DNA of 64,000 bases, taken from Hysterangium stoloniferum (taxonomy: Eukaryota; Basidiomycota; Agaricomycetes; Hysterangiales; Hysterangiaceae). Both the position numbers and the translations under genes were made by a program. Below, piece by piece: positions 43,096 to 54,120 of this stretch. Under the pieces are notes generated by a model, which searched no databases, was not told the DNA's origin, and saw only the letters and a list, made by a program, of their open reading frames with translations. Position 1 is the stretch's first letter; every line of letters starts with the position of its first letter. The stretch covers positions 62,001-126,000 of the forward strand of contig WHVD01000134.1 of NCBI GenBank assembly GCA_015178975.1, in the 5' to 3' direction.

Positions 43096-44375
43096 CTTGG
43101 AAAAAACATATGATGGATGTGGAAGCACTACAAGTCCCAGGAGATTGGTGCATGCATGTGTGGAGTTGTCCTACTGGTGGATATGGCACATGGTTCTACT
43201 GAACTAAGGTGGTTCATTGGTACAAACCTAATACTCACCTCTCTTCTCATTTGAAGGAACTTGCACACATAGTTCTTGGGGCAATGTTATTACGGCTGTT
43301 CCAGGTACTGATGGCAGAGTTCCAATTTCACTAAAATTCCTGTCAAATCGCCAGATGGATCATGCTGTATCTTTCAAACCACATGTGATGAAGACATAAA
43401 AATCTGGAATTTGAAAATAGTAATATAGGGCATTGTCCTCATATGTAGCTTCAATATAGCTTATGACTCAGTATTTAAAATTTATGCCAAAAACACTGTT
43501 AGCTCTCCCACCCCAAATTTTGCATGTATGGGCATAGTAATTTGCATACATCATATTAGATAGGTTATATAAATATTCAGAAAATATGGACACTTAATGT
43601 AGGCTATGGAGTATGAGGAGTATGCTTTTACCACAGTTTCATTGTGGTAAAACACTCCTTTTATTTTATTTATATTTTACACATTCTATTCATATTTATC
43701 TATCTTTTATATTCTTCAAATATTCCATCATTTCATTAGTTCGAAGCATTGTGTATACTTGTGGGTGCACTTGGCACCAATTAGAACTCAGACACACTTT
43801 TACCCAAGAACCACCACTTGTAAGACATAAACTAGGTCTACTACGAGCGGTGATCAGGGTATTGTGTCAGCTACCACATAGGTAGCAACATCTGAACTAT
43901 CTACCACTTCTGGCCTCGAACTGTAATAGTCGAGGCCTCCACTCAATCCATTGCACTCATTGACTACTGTATCATCTCGTGCTCTCTCTCTCACTTTCTC
44001 TTATATTGCACCGAATAGGTCAATATTCTTCCATTCTACTTATTTCTTCATATATAGAACGGTCAGAACTCTTACCACTCTTCACATGGAGTGAGGAAAG
44101 TACCAGCTGGAACTCTCCTTCGAGTGACTTATTTTAGCCTATTGAAGTAAAGATAAAGTAAGGTAGTTCAACAAAATACTTTATTAGTTATTTAACTATA
44201 TGTACTTTTCTGAGCATATACATCTTAAAAAATGATCATTAGACCAGTGAGCAGTAACCACTTGTGACTGTCACCTCACATGACATGTCAATTTGGCATT
44301 TATGTAACATAAAACATATCCCCTTCACCTCAATGCTATGGCATATGATAGAACATTTGCACCAATGCCAAAGAT
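43096..44375. other. Unassigned region with two hairpins
   Basis: No gene recognised. A hairpin at 43617-43658 has arms GGAGT + TTTTACCACA with a 7-nt loop. Another at 43912-43937 has arms GGCCTCGA/TCGAGGCC with a 10-nt loop. No flanking duplication found. Confidence 0.5.
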
Positions 44376-45169
44376 TGTTAGGATCAGAAAACCCACTGGG
44401 CTCCAGATCCCATCCTACATGCACCTGACTCTCTATATCAGGTTGTAGTTACCTGGAAAACCCACCAGGCTCTGGACCCTGCCTTATAGGCACCTGACTT
44501 CTGTGTCTTGTGCATCAGTTATCAGACAACTCACTGGGACCCACGCATGTCACACCTGTCTATGTCCAACTCCATTTTATGCACCTGGACAACCCATCAG
44601 CTCCCAAACTGAGCCCCATCCCCATTATGGTCAAATGACCTGTCATGTTTCAGACCCCACTCCTGCTCCATTCCCATTATGGTCAAATGACCTGTCATGT
44701 TTTCAGACCCCACCTCCATTCTGTTCCATCCCTAACACCTAGTTTGGTGTTTACTTGTCCCATTTCATGATTACTTGTTTTGTTTTTATTATTACCAGAT
44801 TTGGTATTGCATACATTCCACAGTCTATATAATCTAAGCAATGTTTTTACATACAATCCAGTCAGAAAATTGACTTAGTTCTCCCCCAGTAACTTAAGCA
44901 TATATCCCACTCTATTTCCCCACCTTGCAGCCTTGTCAAACTATGCTATCAACCTTGTCAGAGCCTGCAGGCTCCAACCACCTGACTTACCAACTGTTGC
45001 AACAATGTGACCTATCACCTTCCCAGACTCCCTGGGTTTCCCATCTGCCTGTCTGAAATTGGATACCATGATCTCAGAGGGCACAGCCTATAAGCTGAAG
45101 CCAAGTCCTACCAGATTACCTGTGGGTTTCTCTGGAAGCCCTCCACTAAGCTCCCTGCATCTCTTAACA
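44376..45169 (+). repeat. G4 5' LTR (family 2, diverged)
   Basis: 794 bp, TGTTAGGATC to CTTAACA, followed by a primer site and a gag start. TATATAA at 44826-44832 is 35 nt before GTCAGAAAAT (44861-44870). Confidence 0.82.
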
Positions 45170-45171
45170 GT

Positions 45172-45181
45172 ATTTTCTGAC
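45172..45181 (+). other. Self-complementary primer-binding site (G4)
   Basis: ATTTTCTGAC, 2 nt after the LTR, is the exact reverse complement of 44861-44870. Same geometry as in G2 but with different bases. Confidence 0.55.
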
Positions 45182-45204
45182 CTAGACTCACAGATTGTGT
45201 CAAT

Positions 45205-45640
45205 ATGCCACCAAGAAGAAAAGCACCCATACAGGAATCATCACCTGGACCCTCAACTTCTTATTCCCCATTCACTTTGTACACCACACACTCTCAAACC
45301 AGCTGGATGCTACATATGAACCCCATATTGAAGAAGTCCCAGAAAACCCAGACAATTCTGAGCACAAGGACAAGTCCATGGCCCCTGACAAGGGCAAGGG
45401 TGTCAAAATTTCCCTGTCTAATGAGCAACTGTAGTTTGAAGATCCCACTTCTGGGTTATTGGCAATCACTTTAGATAAAATGACGGATCACATACTCAGA
45501 GAAAACAAGAAAAAGGATCTGGAACCTCTGTGGTCAAAGTCAATGCTCTGGAACCTTTCACAAGTTCCAATCCCAACAAACTTTCCACCTTCCTCATGCA
45601 ATGTCACTTCAATTTCCATGATTGATCTGTTAAATGTTGA
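45205..45640 (+). pseudogene. G4 gag, 5' fragment
   Basis: Starts MPPRRKAPIQE, like the MPLRKK start of G2 gag, and then breaks frame several times. It ends near 45640, where unrelated sequence begins. Too short for a capsid domain. Confidence 0.6.
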
Positions 45641-45939
45641 CGGTATAACGAAAATGGACAAAGTTTATTTATGATAACTAAGCTACTGTAAAATAGCCGA
45701 GCATCAATGATGTGCAACACTATGACTTCTAACACACCCACTTTGCATGTCATTGAGAGCCCATAGTAGATCCATACATACCAGCCAGAAATTGAACATC
45801 CTTTTAACACAAAAAAAAAAAATGTGCCCACTTGACACAAAATCCATCTGAAAAATCCATCCAAAAATTGACACCAAAACCCGCTGCACCCACTAGATAC
45901 AGAATCCATTCGAAAATTTTGAGAAACCCGCTGTGCCCA

Positions 45940-46480
45940 CTAGACACAATATCTGTCTGGTACATTTGGTGTTGAACTGAACCTCAGAGCATCCTCACTC
46001 CTAGAATGCATTCCCCCAACCTCCCAGTATACAAAAAAATGCTGGACCTTGGAGCCCTGCTTGCAACTCCTAGTCCACATGACAATTTCAAGTGCTGTTA
46101 AGAACTGAAAACTGATGGATGTCAGTTGTTGTAAATAGGTCTTGATATAAGCAAATGCTTCCTTGATAGGGTTGAGGTCGGGGAAATAAGGTGGCAAATA
46201 GTATAATATAACACCACTGAAAACAAAGTAAATTGAAAGACTGAAAACAATATATCAATATACACACCATTCCTCACATAAATACCTGATATCATCAATA
46301 TGGTGGATTGCACAATTGTTCATCACCAAAACACTTCATGGCTCTGGCCATGGATTTAAATGCTGTAGGAGATCTTCAATGTAAGAAATGAATGTAGCCC
46401 CATCATAGGCACTGGCTTTGATATCACAGTAGATAATTCCATCACTACATAAAACTGGCAAGAAGGAATACCTAGAAACT
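45940..46480 (-). pseudogene. Tc1/mariner-type transposase relic
   Basis: Minus-strand blocks in order: a first Asp region near 46420 (KASAYDG), LVMNNCAIHH near 46320 where active relatives have D in place of the second N, then PPYFPDLNPIKEAF near 46195-46155 (third acidic position region). A likely intron of about 50 bp with GTGTAT and TTTTCAG ends lies between CEEW and the PPYFPDLNP exon. DDE transposases of this group cut and paste at TA. The N-terminal DNA-binding part is not found, and an Asp is lost. Confidence 0.78.
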
Positions 46481-46513
46481 GAAATCATTAATAATAGTTC
46501 ATTTGCAATATAT

Positions 46514-46597
46514 AGAGGGTGTTTATAATTACTATAATCTCAAATATTTACTAATAAAAGTCTTATTTTTACAAAACTCCATCTTTAAATAGTGATA
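46514..46597 (-). mobile_element. MITE copy e (84-bp end fragment)
   Basis: Matches the GAGGGTGTTTATAATTAC end of the 675-bp MITE and stops at AAATAGTGATA, where unrelated sequence starts. Confidence 0.85.
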
Positions 46598-46749
46598 GTT
46601 GGAGGGGCTAAAAGACAGGGAACCCAACATAAACCAAGTATCAGGGTCCCAAGACAGTTGCTCTGTATCCCAAAGCACTGATGTTGGGGTCCCAGAAAGG
46701 TTATCAAGGTAAGACCAAGTTGTTGGGGCCCAAAAGGGTGAAGATCTTA

Positions 46750-46853
46750 ACATACATACAATATATAAGCTGAAGCCAGGTCCACCTGGAACCTCCATTG
46801 GTTTTTCCCTGGAACCCTGCCCATAAGCCCTGAGCTTAACACAGGTTGTCATA
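46750..46853 (+). mobile_element. LTR 3'-end fragment
   Basis: Carries ATAAGCTGAAGCCAGGTCC and ends near GCTTAACACAG, like the last 100 bp of the LTRs above. The upstream LTR part is not recognised. Confidence 0.5.
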
Positions 46854-47230
46854 GATTGAGGCTGCCTTGAGACAAAAACCTCTGCTTGGAACAGATGTCT
46901 TTCAAAACCCAACCCCTCAAGAAAGAGAGCTACAATATGGATGAGCACACATTTCTGTGTAATAGATGTTGCTTTGAAGAGTTGTTTTGAAAAATGGGAT
47001 CCCTGAGGAAATGCTTGGCATACTCCAACAGACCAACTTTCAAAAATGTGAGCCATCAAAGAAAGCTACAATATGTGAGGCATAGACATCCCAATCCACC
47101 AGCCCTCAAAAGCAGGCAACAGTACCATCTCTGGCTTTGCGAACATATTGGAGATGGATGAGTGTTGTAGAAGGTTGTACCTAGCACCTCTTAGTCAGCT
47201 ATGGTGATCTGGGTCTGGTTATGGGTCCAC
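46854..47230. other. Unassigned sequence
   Basis: No gene or repeat recognised; only short ORFs. Confidence 0.4.
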
Positions 47231-47340
47231 TAGAGAGTATTTGCAACTAATATATGTTAGCAAACTGAATGGTACTCCTGATATGAATATTAGGTACCAA
47301 TTCAGTTTGCTAATATTTCATTAGTTGCAAATACTCTCTA
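47231..47340. mobile_element. Foldback MITE with TA target duplication
   Basis: GAGAGTATTTGCAACTAAT at the left and its inverse at the right (47233-47338) are flanked by TA on both sides. The arms extend about 44 bp with a few mismatches around a short centre. TA duplication and full palindromic form fit a Tc1/mariner-derived MITE. Confidence 0.75.
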
Positions 47341-47356
47341 CTATCTGGTGGTTTTG

Positions 47357-47394
47357 GGTGGGGACCTCGGTTACTCTAAGCGGAGGTCCCCACC
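47357..47394. other. 12-bp-arm palindrome upstream of the Crinkler-like gene
   Basis: GGTGGGGACCTC and its inverse are separated by 14 nt, about 90 bp before the proposed start codon at 47486. Role unknown; it could be a regulatory hairpin or an old element end. Confidence 0.5.
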
Positions 47395-47485
47395 ACTATG
47401 TATTAGCGCTCTGTGATGATACTATCTACATTTGGCGCTTATTGTCTGACACCGCACAACCACCCATCAATGGCATTGGGAAGCT

Positions 47486-49394
47486 ATGTCAGAAAATTGG
47501 TTGTTTGAGCTTCACAAGAAGCTTTGGAAACAAGAGTCATTGCGAGCCAGTATATTCCGCAGTGTTAAAGTTACGCGTGCTCATTACTCTGAATTACAAG
47601 CACGGCTCGACGTCGCACACCCGTCACGCAATTCGAAAACCTATGAGGCGGCGGACGTTTTATCCATAAAACTGGATGCCCTGAACACGTTTGTTTCTGT
47701 CCAGTCATCCACCAGCGATGACGATTACTTCAACGCCGAAGACAAACTCAATCCTAATGTCGACATGAAGGACGTCTCTGTCTCCGACGTCTCCGATGCC
47801 CATGCCGACGTGGAGGACGACTCCTCCGGTGACGACTTCAACCATGACGGCCTTTTCGAACTCCTCCCAACCAGGATTTGATATATTGATATCACGCCCC
47901 TCAATCTGACAAATCTCCCACCCGTTCGTTTCCCCCTGCTTATACGCGACGAGTACGAGGCTCTATCTTCCATACTGGATAAAAGGAAGAAGGGTACACG
48001 CGGAAGCTGCCTTATCACCGGCCAACCAAGCTGTGGCGAGTGTAAACCACTCCAGTGCACTTACCTTAACTGACTTGGCATTAATCAATGCATAGGAAAG
48101 ACTTCCTACCTCTTTCTCCTTCTCATTCACCGTCTTTTACGTGGCGAACGTACCATTTTTCAGAGCGCATCGGGCGTAGTTTACGAAATATCGAACATTG
48201 TGCAAGAACTGTCCCGGTCAGAGGTGTTAAACCACAATGACGCAGTTGCTCTCGTCGATGCAGATCAGAACCATCCCTCCCCGACGTTCGAAGTCCAACA
48301 GTCAGGGGCTCGTATTGTAGTAACGTCACCCAAGGACAAGAAAGCTCGCTCGTGGATGAAACATCTACCTGACGGAAATGTAGCGACTGCCTACATGATG
48401 GATCCTTTCACCCTCCGAGAGTATCTCCTGGTTGGGTTTGTGCATTTACGTCGTAATTTCTGCTTGTCTTAATGTTGTTTATAGGATATTCCTCCATCCT
48501 CAGGATCTTACCTATGCCCGTCTCGATGCCTCTAGGACAAGTCTGGGCATTAACCCTCGTCTATGTTTCGTTGCAAGTACTGGCTGCGATTTCTTGGAAG
48601 ATGAGGTTGCTTCCCTCGAAAACCTGATCGCAGCTGTGCCCTCATCGACCAGCATCATTTCCCTCATCCACGACACCCGCAGCGGTGGCGAGTTTTCACA
48701 TCACCTGTTTGAAATATACAACCGCGATCATCGTCATTTTTTCTCGAATTCTCTGATCAAACCTGTTTCTGACTGGGTGTTTGGGCGCTTGTTGGAACAA
48801 TATGAGGAACGGCAGGCTAGCGCTGCGCGCCAGCTCTACGATCTCATCCGAAAGGAACCAGCACTCGCCCCTACCAGCGGAATCATCTGGGAGCGGCAGT
48901 GTCACAGGTTCTTCCGATCCCTTCGACTTTCCCGCTCCTTCAACCTACGTTCCCTCGACGATCCCAGTCAAACCATTACCTGGGATTATCCCGGCGGTAC
49001 CGAGTATAAAGCATTTGAATCCGCTTCGTTTTCAACCGAGCTTGAGGCACAAATCCAACGTAAAACTTCGACCTATTTTCAACCATTCCCAGCCTCTTAC
49101 CCAACCCTGGACTCTTTGATATATCGGCCAGACCGTCTCGACTTTCTTCAAATGACAGTGGCCAAGAATCACCCTAGCAAAATTGCCGGCTTCCAACGCA
49201 TTCGACGTGGGCTAAAGCTGAAGGGGCCCGCCTCTAACCTTCGACCTTCTAAGGAACAACCTTGGATGTTCATTTTTATTGTGCCGGAGGAGACAGCGCC
49301 ATCCTTCACGAAGCAGCCATTTGGAGAGGTTTGGGATTCAAAGGTCAAACAGTATATTCTAGCGTTGTCACAGAAGGACATATGGGAGTACTGA
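47486..49394 (+). pseudogene. Crinkler/RHS-like P-loop NTPase with C-terminal nuclease-like domain
   Basis: Three exons are inferred. An N-terminal region (47486-48035) is followed by a 60-bp GC-AG intron (48036-48095), whose removal creates a Walker A reading GQPSCGKT. A second intron (48436-48484, GTTTGT...TATAG) separates the middle from the last exon. The C-terminal part shows LDSLIY, LDFLQMTVAKNHPSK and FIFIVPEE blocks, resembling the restriction-endonuclease-like domain of Crinkler/RHS proteins (Asp, Gln-x-Thr and a conserved His). An in-frame TGA at 47879-47881 interrupts exon 1; a CGA-to-TGA change would explain it. Family members are abundant in fungi and often tied to mobile DNA or effector roles. 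The role here is unknown. The N-terminal start is uncertain. Confidence 0.72.
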
Positions 49395-49984
49395 GACGTC
49401 ATCACTATAACACGTCTTTCTTAGACAGCGCCTCCCCTTACAGTTGCATCTCTTCACGCTGAAGGGCAATCCTATCGCTTTACTGTACTTTTCTTCTTCG
49501 TGTAAAAACTACCACGTGAATACACATCTGTAACATGCCTTGCGGCACTACAAGCTCGCGCAAAAGTACTCTGTCCGTATTATATAGTGCACATAAGTGA
49601 ATCAAACATCAGACTGTAATTTTTGGGGGGAAGTGGCTTCAGCTATCCTCATCCATTGTCTAGATCTAGCCGTTTCCTGGCCAAGGGCTTCAGTAGCACT
49701 AACATGCTCTTACCTCTGCGATGTGACAGCGATTGTGTCTGTCTCTATTGTTGTCCCCCTCCCTCAGTCATGAGTGTCATTACTTATATCCCATTGACTA
49801 CTTGGGGCCAGTTTAGTTTAAGGCACTTTCAGAAATACTAACTGTTTGGGTCAGATATCTTTCTGCTGGTCGGTAGTAAACGGATCTTGATAAGGCCTGC
49901 AACATACAACAAACAATATTTCCAACGTAGTATGAGGAATTTGATAGTCTTTCTACTATCTATAATGATTTTCGGGGGGAATTC
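49395..49984. other. Downstream flank of the Crinkler-like gene
   Basis: No gene or repeat recognised. It ends with the AATTC target duplication of element G6. Confidence 0.5.
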
Positions 49985-50336
49985 TGAAAGGTTGTTGTGT
50001 CAACCTCACTCGGTTGGTAACAGAGAACAAGGTTGTCTTTATTGAAGATAGTGAAATGTAGAGATTTACAGTAAAGCTCGGCGGGAGCGTAAAAGATGCC
50101 CTTTCTTGTGAAAGGTTAGACCTCTATATCGGAATGGAACAATGAGGCTTGTATAACAAAAGAGATCTGAGGGTGAGGGAGAACAAGAGGAACGAGCAAT
50201 CGAGATCGAGTAGACAATGGTGGGATCGGATCGGGGGAACAAAAGGAATGAGAAATCGATGGACAATGGTGGAGTAATCCATGTTGTGGTAAGACAGATG
50301 TGGTGAGACGGATGTGGTAAGACGGCCAGGATTGCA
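49985..50336 (-). repeat. G6 3' LTR
   Basis: Preceded on the minus strand by GAGGGGGGAGGGG, a polypurine tract. Retains CpG (for example CGGATCGG near 50222) where the other LTR has TpG or CpA. Confidence 0.92.
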
Positions 50337-50340
50337 CCCC

Positions 50341-51360
50341 TCCCCCCTCAGAAACCAGGTCCCGGTTAAACATCCAAACCGTTCTCGTTTTCCCAAACAT
50401 CCAAGGCTTCGGTGTCCTCGAGGGCCCTCCTGGGAAGCCATTCGTCATAGTCTTTCCCGAACCCGACCCAACGGACCAGGTATTGGACTCCCCGGCCACG
50501 CCGGCGGGCATCCACGATCCGGTCAATGAGGGTCTCTTCAGATCCATCTTCGGTGACGACAATCCCTGATGGATGAGGCCTGAGTAACTTCATATGGGCC
50601 ATCGAACCGGGGCATGAACTTAGCAACCCGTTTCTTACCCTTGCGTTTATAATTCCGGCGGCGGTGTGTAGTAGACAGCATCACCAATTCGCCAACCTTG
50701 TATGTGATTTCAGCGGCACGATGTTCATTGGAGTGGTAGGCTTGGCGGATTTTGGCGGCGGTGAGATTGTCCTGTGCCTCCTTGACATCTAACTCCAGGC
50801 GTCTCAGGATGTCATGCGCAGAGACCTCTGCGGGGGTTGCGTCGATCGCCACTGGTAGAAGGGGGGGAATGACTCGTGGAGAGCGGCCAGTCTTGAGTTG
50901 GAAGGGAGAGAAACCCGTGGATGCATTTATGGTATTCATCATGGGCACTGGAGCCATCACTCTGAGGGTGATATGCTGTAGACATCTTCAACTTGACTCC
51001 TGATAACTTGTGCAGTGCAGTCCAGAGGTCAGATGTAAAGAGAGGATCACGGTCAGAAACAATATGGAGCATTAGCCCATTCTCACAATACCATTCATCA
51101 AAAAGGACCACGGCAACCTGTGCAGCGGTATATGAAGAGTGAATGGCAGCTAGGCGGATGTCAGCCCCCAAGGTGTCAGTCATAGTCATGACTGTGTCCC
51201 TGCCATTTTCTTCAGGAAGGGGCCCAATGAAATCAATGGCCACTGTGTCGAAACGACCATTGGGTACTGGCAGGAGATATAAAGGACCGTTAGGGCTACT
51301 AGTCCGGTCCTTATTGTGTTGACACTCTGTGCAAGAGGGTATGTATGCCAATTCTAAATC
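50341..51360 (-). pseudogene. G6 integrase and chromodomain
   Basis: The zinc finger end (CTECQ near 51330) is followed by AIDFIGPLPEENG and VSDRDPLFTS (first two Asp), YHPQSDG near 50890, and the C-terminal module KFMPRFDGPYEV near 50600. The chromodomain reads IDRIVDARRRG, YLVRWVGFGKDYDEW near 50530-50440. Frameshifts near 50890 and 50590 break the frame, including the region of the catalytic Glu. Confidence 0.87.
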
Positions 51361-51364
51361 CCAT

Positions 51365-52075
51365 CACATATTAGGCCAATAGTAAGAGTAGCGAAGGGAC
51401 TCATAGCTCTTGTCAAAGCCAAAATGGCCCAGGTGTTGTGTGCTAAGTGGTACAACATTTCCCAAATGTGTATATCCCGAGGAATCACAAGCCGCTGTCC
51501 TACATAAAGGAGTCCTGAGTCCTGCCATGCACCCTCAATACTCCCAGCAGTGATATCACTTGCCAGTTGTTGGCAAAAATTGTCAGTGAGGTAGGCCTGT
51601 CAGATCTGTTCCAACAGGGAGGTATCAGTAGTGATGCTAAGGGTTCCCCCTGTGGGCTTTCTAGGTGGGGAACGGGTGTAAGCTAAGGCACATGCAGCAT
51701 GTGCAGCATCAGGATCACAGATGGGCATGCATGATAGGGAATCAGCAACAGTGTTATATTCTCCTTGGACCTATATGAGGTCAAAGTCAAAGTCGGCAAG
51801 GTACATGGACCAATGCATCTGATGCCGGGACATGTCCTTTTGTGACTGTAGTTTGGAAGAAGGAGTTAGTCATGTCTAGCTTCCCAAATATATTGTCCAC
51901 AATCAGAAAGGATGTCATCAACCCATGGTAAGGGATAATTATCTCGTATAGTGTTCTGATTCAGTTCCCAGTAGTCATTGACCCATTGTGGTGGGATATC
52001 AAAAACAGGGACACCATTGCGGTATTTTGGGATGCAGAAGGCTGGTGAAGCATATTCAGAGGATGAAGGTCGTAT
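51365..52075 (-). pseudogene. G6 RT start and RNase H end, fused by deletion
   Basis: The RT N-terminus (YRNGVP, PPQWVNDYWELNQNTIRDNYPLPWVDDILSDCG, about 52030-51880) runs within a few bases into sequence resembling the RNase H end and tether (LADFDFDLI, EYNTVADSLS near 51800-51740). YLDD and the palm are absent. This deletion explains the short element. Confidence 0.75.
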
Positions 52076-53069
52076 TCAGCCTGCTGCCAAGTGTTCTTCG
52101 AGTAGCTGTTTCCAGGAGTTATGGAATTTTTTTGGAGCAGAGTACCCTTGCCCTGTGATTACCTTGGAGGGGTCTTTAAGGCAAATACGGTGATACATGT
52201 GTGTGGGTATGTCTGCTGCATCAGGCAGTTGCAGTGGGAAACAATCAGCAAATCTTTCCTTAAATTCTGATTCCTTCTTTTTGAGTTCTTCTTGTGTAGC
52301 AAGGTCCTCAATGTGTTCACGTACCATTGCCATGATTGGCTGTGGTAGTAGGTATCCTGCCAGTGGGGGTTCCGATGTTTGATTATGTTGGTTCAGTGAT
52401 GATGTTTTTTCAACTTGTTTGTGAGTGACTGCTGGTGTCATCCCTCTATGGACTCTTGGGTTGGCAAGGTCATAATTGACCCTTTTATCACATGCAGTGT
52501 GGTCAATGGCATCAATAACAATGGGATTTGAGGAGAGGAATGGCATTCCAAGATTAAGTGACACAGGTAATCTGACATTTACTTTAGCCTTGAATACCCC
52601 TGATTGCCATGCCCCATTTCCCGAAGTCACTTTCAATTTAACAAACTCTCCACACTTTAGGGGTGTGTCTGATAGCGATGATAGATTGTCCTCTTTTTTT
52701 TGGAAGAGGGTATCGTTGAAGACCTAATTTGGATACTAGGGTATCACTAATCACTGTGGATGGGCAACCTATGTCAAGCAGTGCATTTATAAAAAGGGGA
52801 AAATCAGAGATGAGGGGTCCTGTGAGTTCTACAGGTGTGTAGATGTGTGGGACAGTGAATGGAGTATGGGGTGTGTGGGAAGGAGTGACACACCTGTCAG
52901 TATCTTCATCCATACATTCTTCAACCCTCGCTATGCCAAGACCAGCTGTGGTACATGGTGCAGCTGCTTGGGCCATGGATTTGGTGAGTGTCTTGTATGT
53001 CACGGGATCTGGCCAAGAGTTGTTGGCTTTCATTGGGCAGGAATTGGACCTGTGTCCAGCATGGAACAC
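52076..53069 (-). pseudogene. G6 protease and gag-pol linker
   Basis: A CHAGH-type knuckle (FHAGHRSNSCP near 53060) leads to a protease with ALLDIGCPSTVISD near 52790 (DxG active site, Ile in place of Ser or Thr). The next open piece (52076-52636) covers the protease end and the region before RT with HMYHRI, PSKVITGQGYSAPKKFHNSW. A frameshift near 52640 separates them. Confidence 0.78.
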
Positions 53070-53183
53070 TCAGCAGCAGGTACATCCTTCATGGTCTAAA
53101 AGGAGTTTCCTTTCTTCATCTGTCAGTCTTGGAAGTTTGACACTTGGGGTCTTATTGGCTGAATTGGGAGGTGGATCAGAAAG

Positions 53184-54086
53184 TCAGGATGCTAAATCCT
53201 TTCTTTCATTGCGACGAATGGTATGAGCAGCATTGTTAGCAAGAATCTGCTCTTGGACCATTTCCTGTTGTTCATGAACCCGCTCATCTCGCTCCTTGAC
53301 CTCACTAGTCCAGGCAGCAAGGTCTGTAGCAAGAACAGGTTCCACAAGTAAATTGTGCTTGAGTGCCTTGTCCAGGTTCACCTCAAGTTGTGTTTTTAGA
53401 GCTGTGGTTGACAGTGCAAATATTTTGGCAGAGGTGTTAAGGATTGCATTGAGATTCTCCATCTCAATCTTCCAGTCTATGAACCTCCAGTTGTCTTGAG
53501 CAGTTGTGAGGATCTTCTCTCAAATAAGATGTGCCCAGTTTTTCTCCAGTGTAATGGATGCAAGTTCTTCGAGATATTGGTCCAAGGTGAGTTTATCAAT
53601 GTGTGCTTGATCTCCCTGGTATCAAGCCATGAGTCATGGTTCCATCATGGCGTCAGCAATGTAGCTGATGATCTCCTCAGGTTTCCTTTCTCCAAACTTC
53701 ATGTATTGTCGACAAGCAGTGGACAAGCTTTGATGGACAAGAGGAGTGTATTTGCCTGCTGTCAGCATAAGACATTCTTTGAGCTTGCTGACCTTGACCT
53801 CAGCTACAGATGTAGTCACTTCAGGTGGCAGCATTCTGGGAATTTTGGTTTGTGGAGGTGCTTGGGATTCTAAGTCTGGGAAATAGGTGTATATTCCCTG
53901 CATTTCGGTGTCTGTTTCCGATTCGGAAGAGTCAGATTTGTTTGGTGAAGGTGTTGGGGAGGAGGTTGGTTTTGGAGTAGTGTTTGTTGTTACTTCGACA
54001 AGGAATGGAGGTAGTCCAATTTGGCATCTCCATCTTGTCTCAGAGCGAGTGAGTAGTGGCATTGGTGTTGATGGTAACTGAGGCAC
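53184..54086 (-). pseudogene. G6 gag
   Basis: The N-terminal piece (53634-54086) has a Ser/Asp-rich segment and the KECLMLTAGKYTPLVHQS and EEIISYIADAMM blocks. A second piece (53184-53462) is helical and Glu/Gln-rich (EVKERDERVHEQQEMVQEQ). A frame break between them is near 53480-53630. It belongs to a different gag family from G2 and G3. Confidence 0.7.
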
Positions 54087-54120
54087 AATGATAAGAACTT
54101 TGTTGTTGTCAAAAAAAAAG

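Noticed and set aside
46532..47059. 175-codon minus-strand ORF
   Set aside because: Starts in unassigned sequence and runs through an LTR scrap into a MITE fragment; no domain seen.
47725..48060. Minus-strand ORF opposite the Crinkler-like gene
   Set aside because: Antisense shadow of coding sequence without motifs; the plus strand has the P-loop and introns.
50066..50562. Minus-strand ORFs over the G6 3' LTR
   Set aside because: They run across the LTR and purine tract; the LTR identity explains the open frames.
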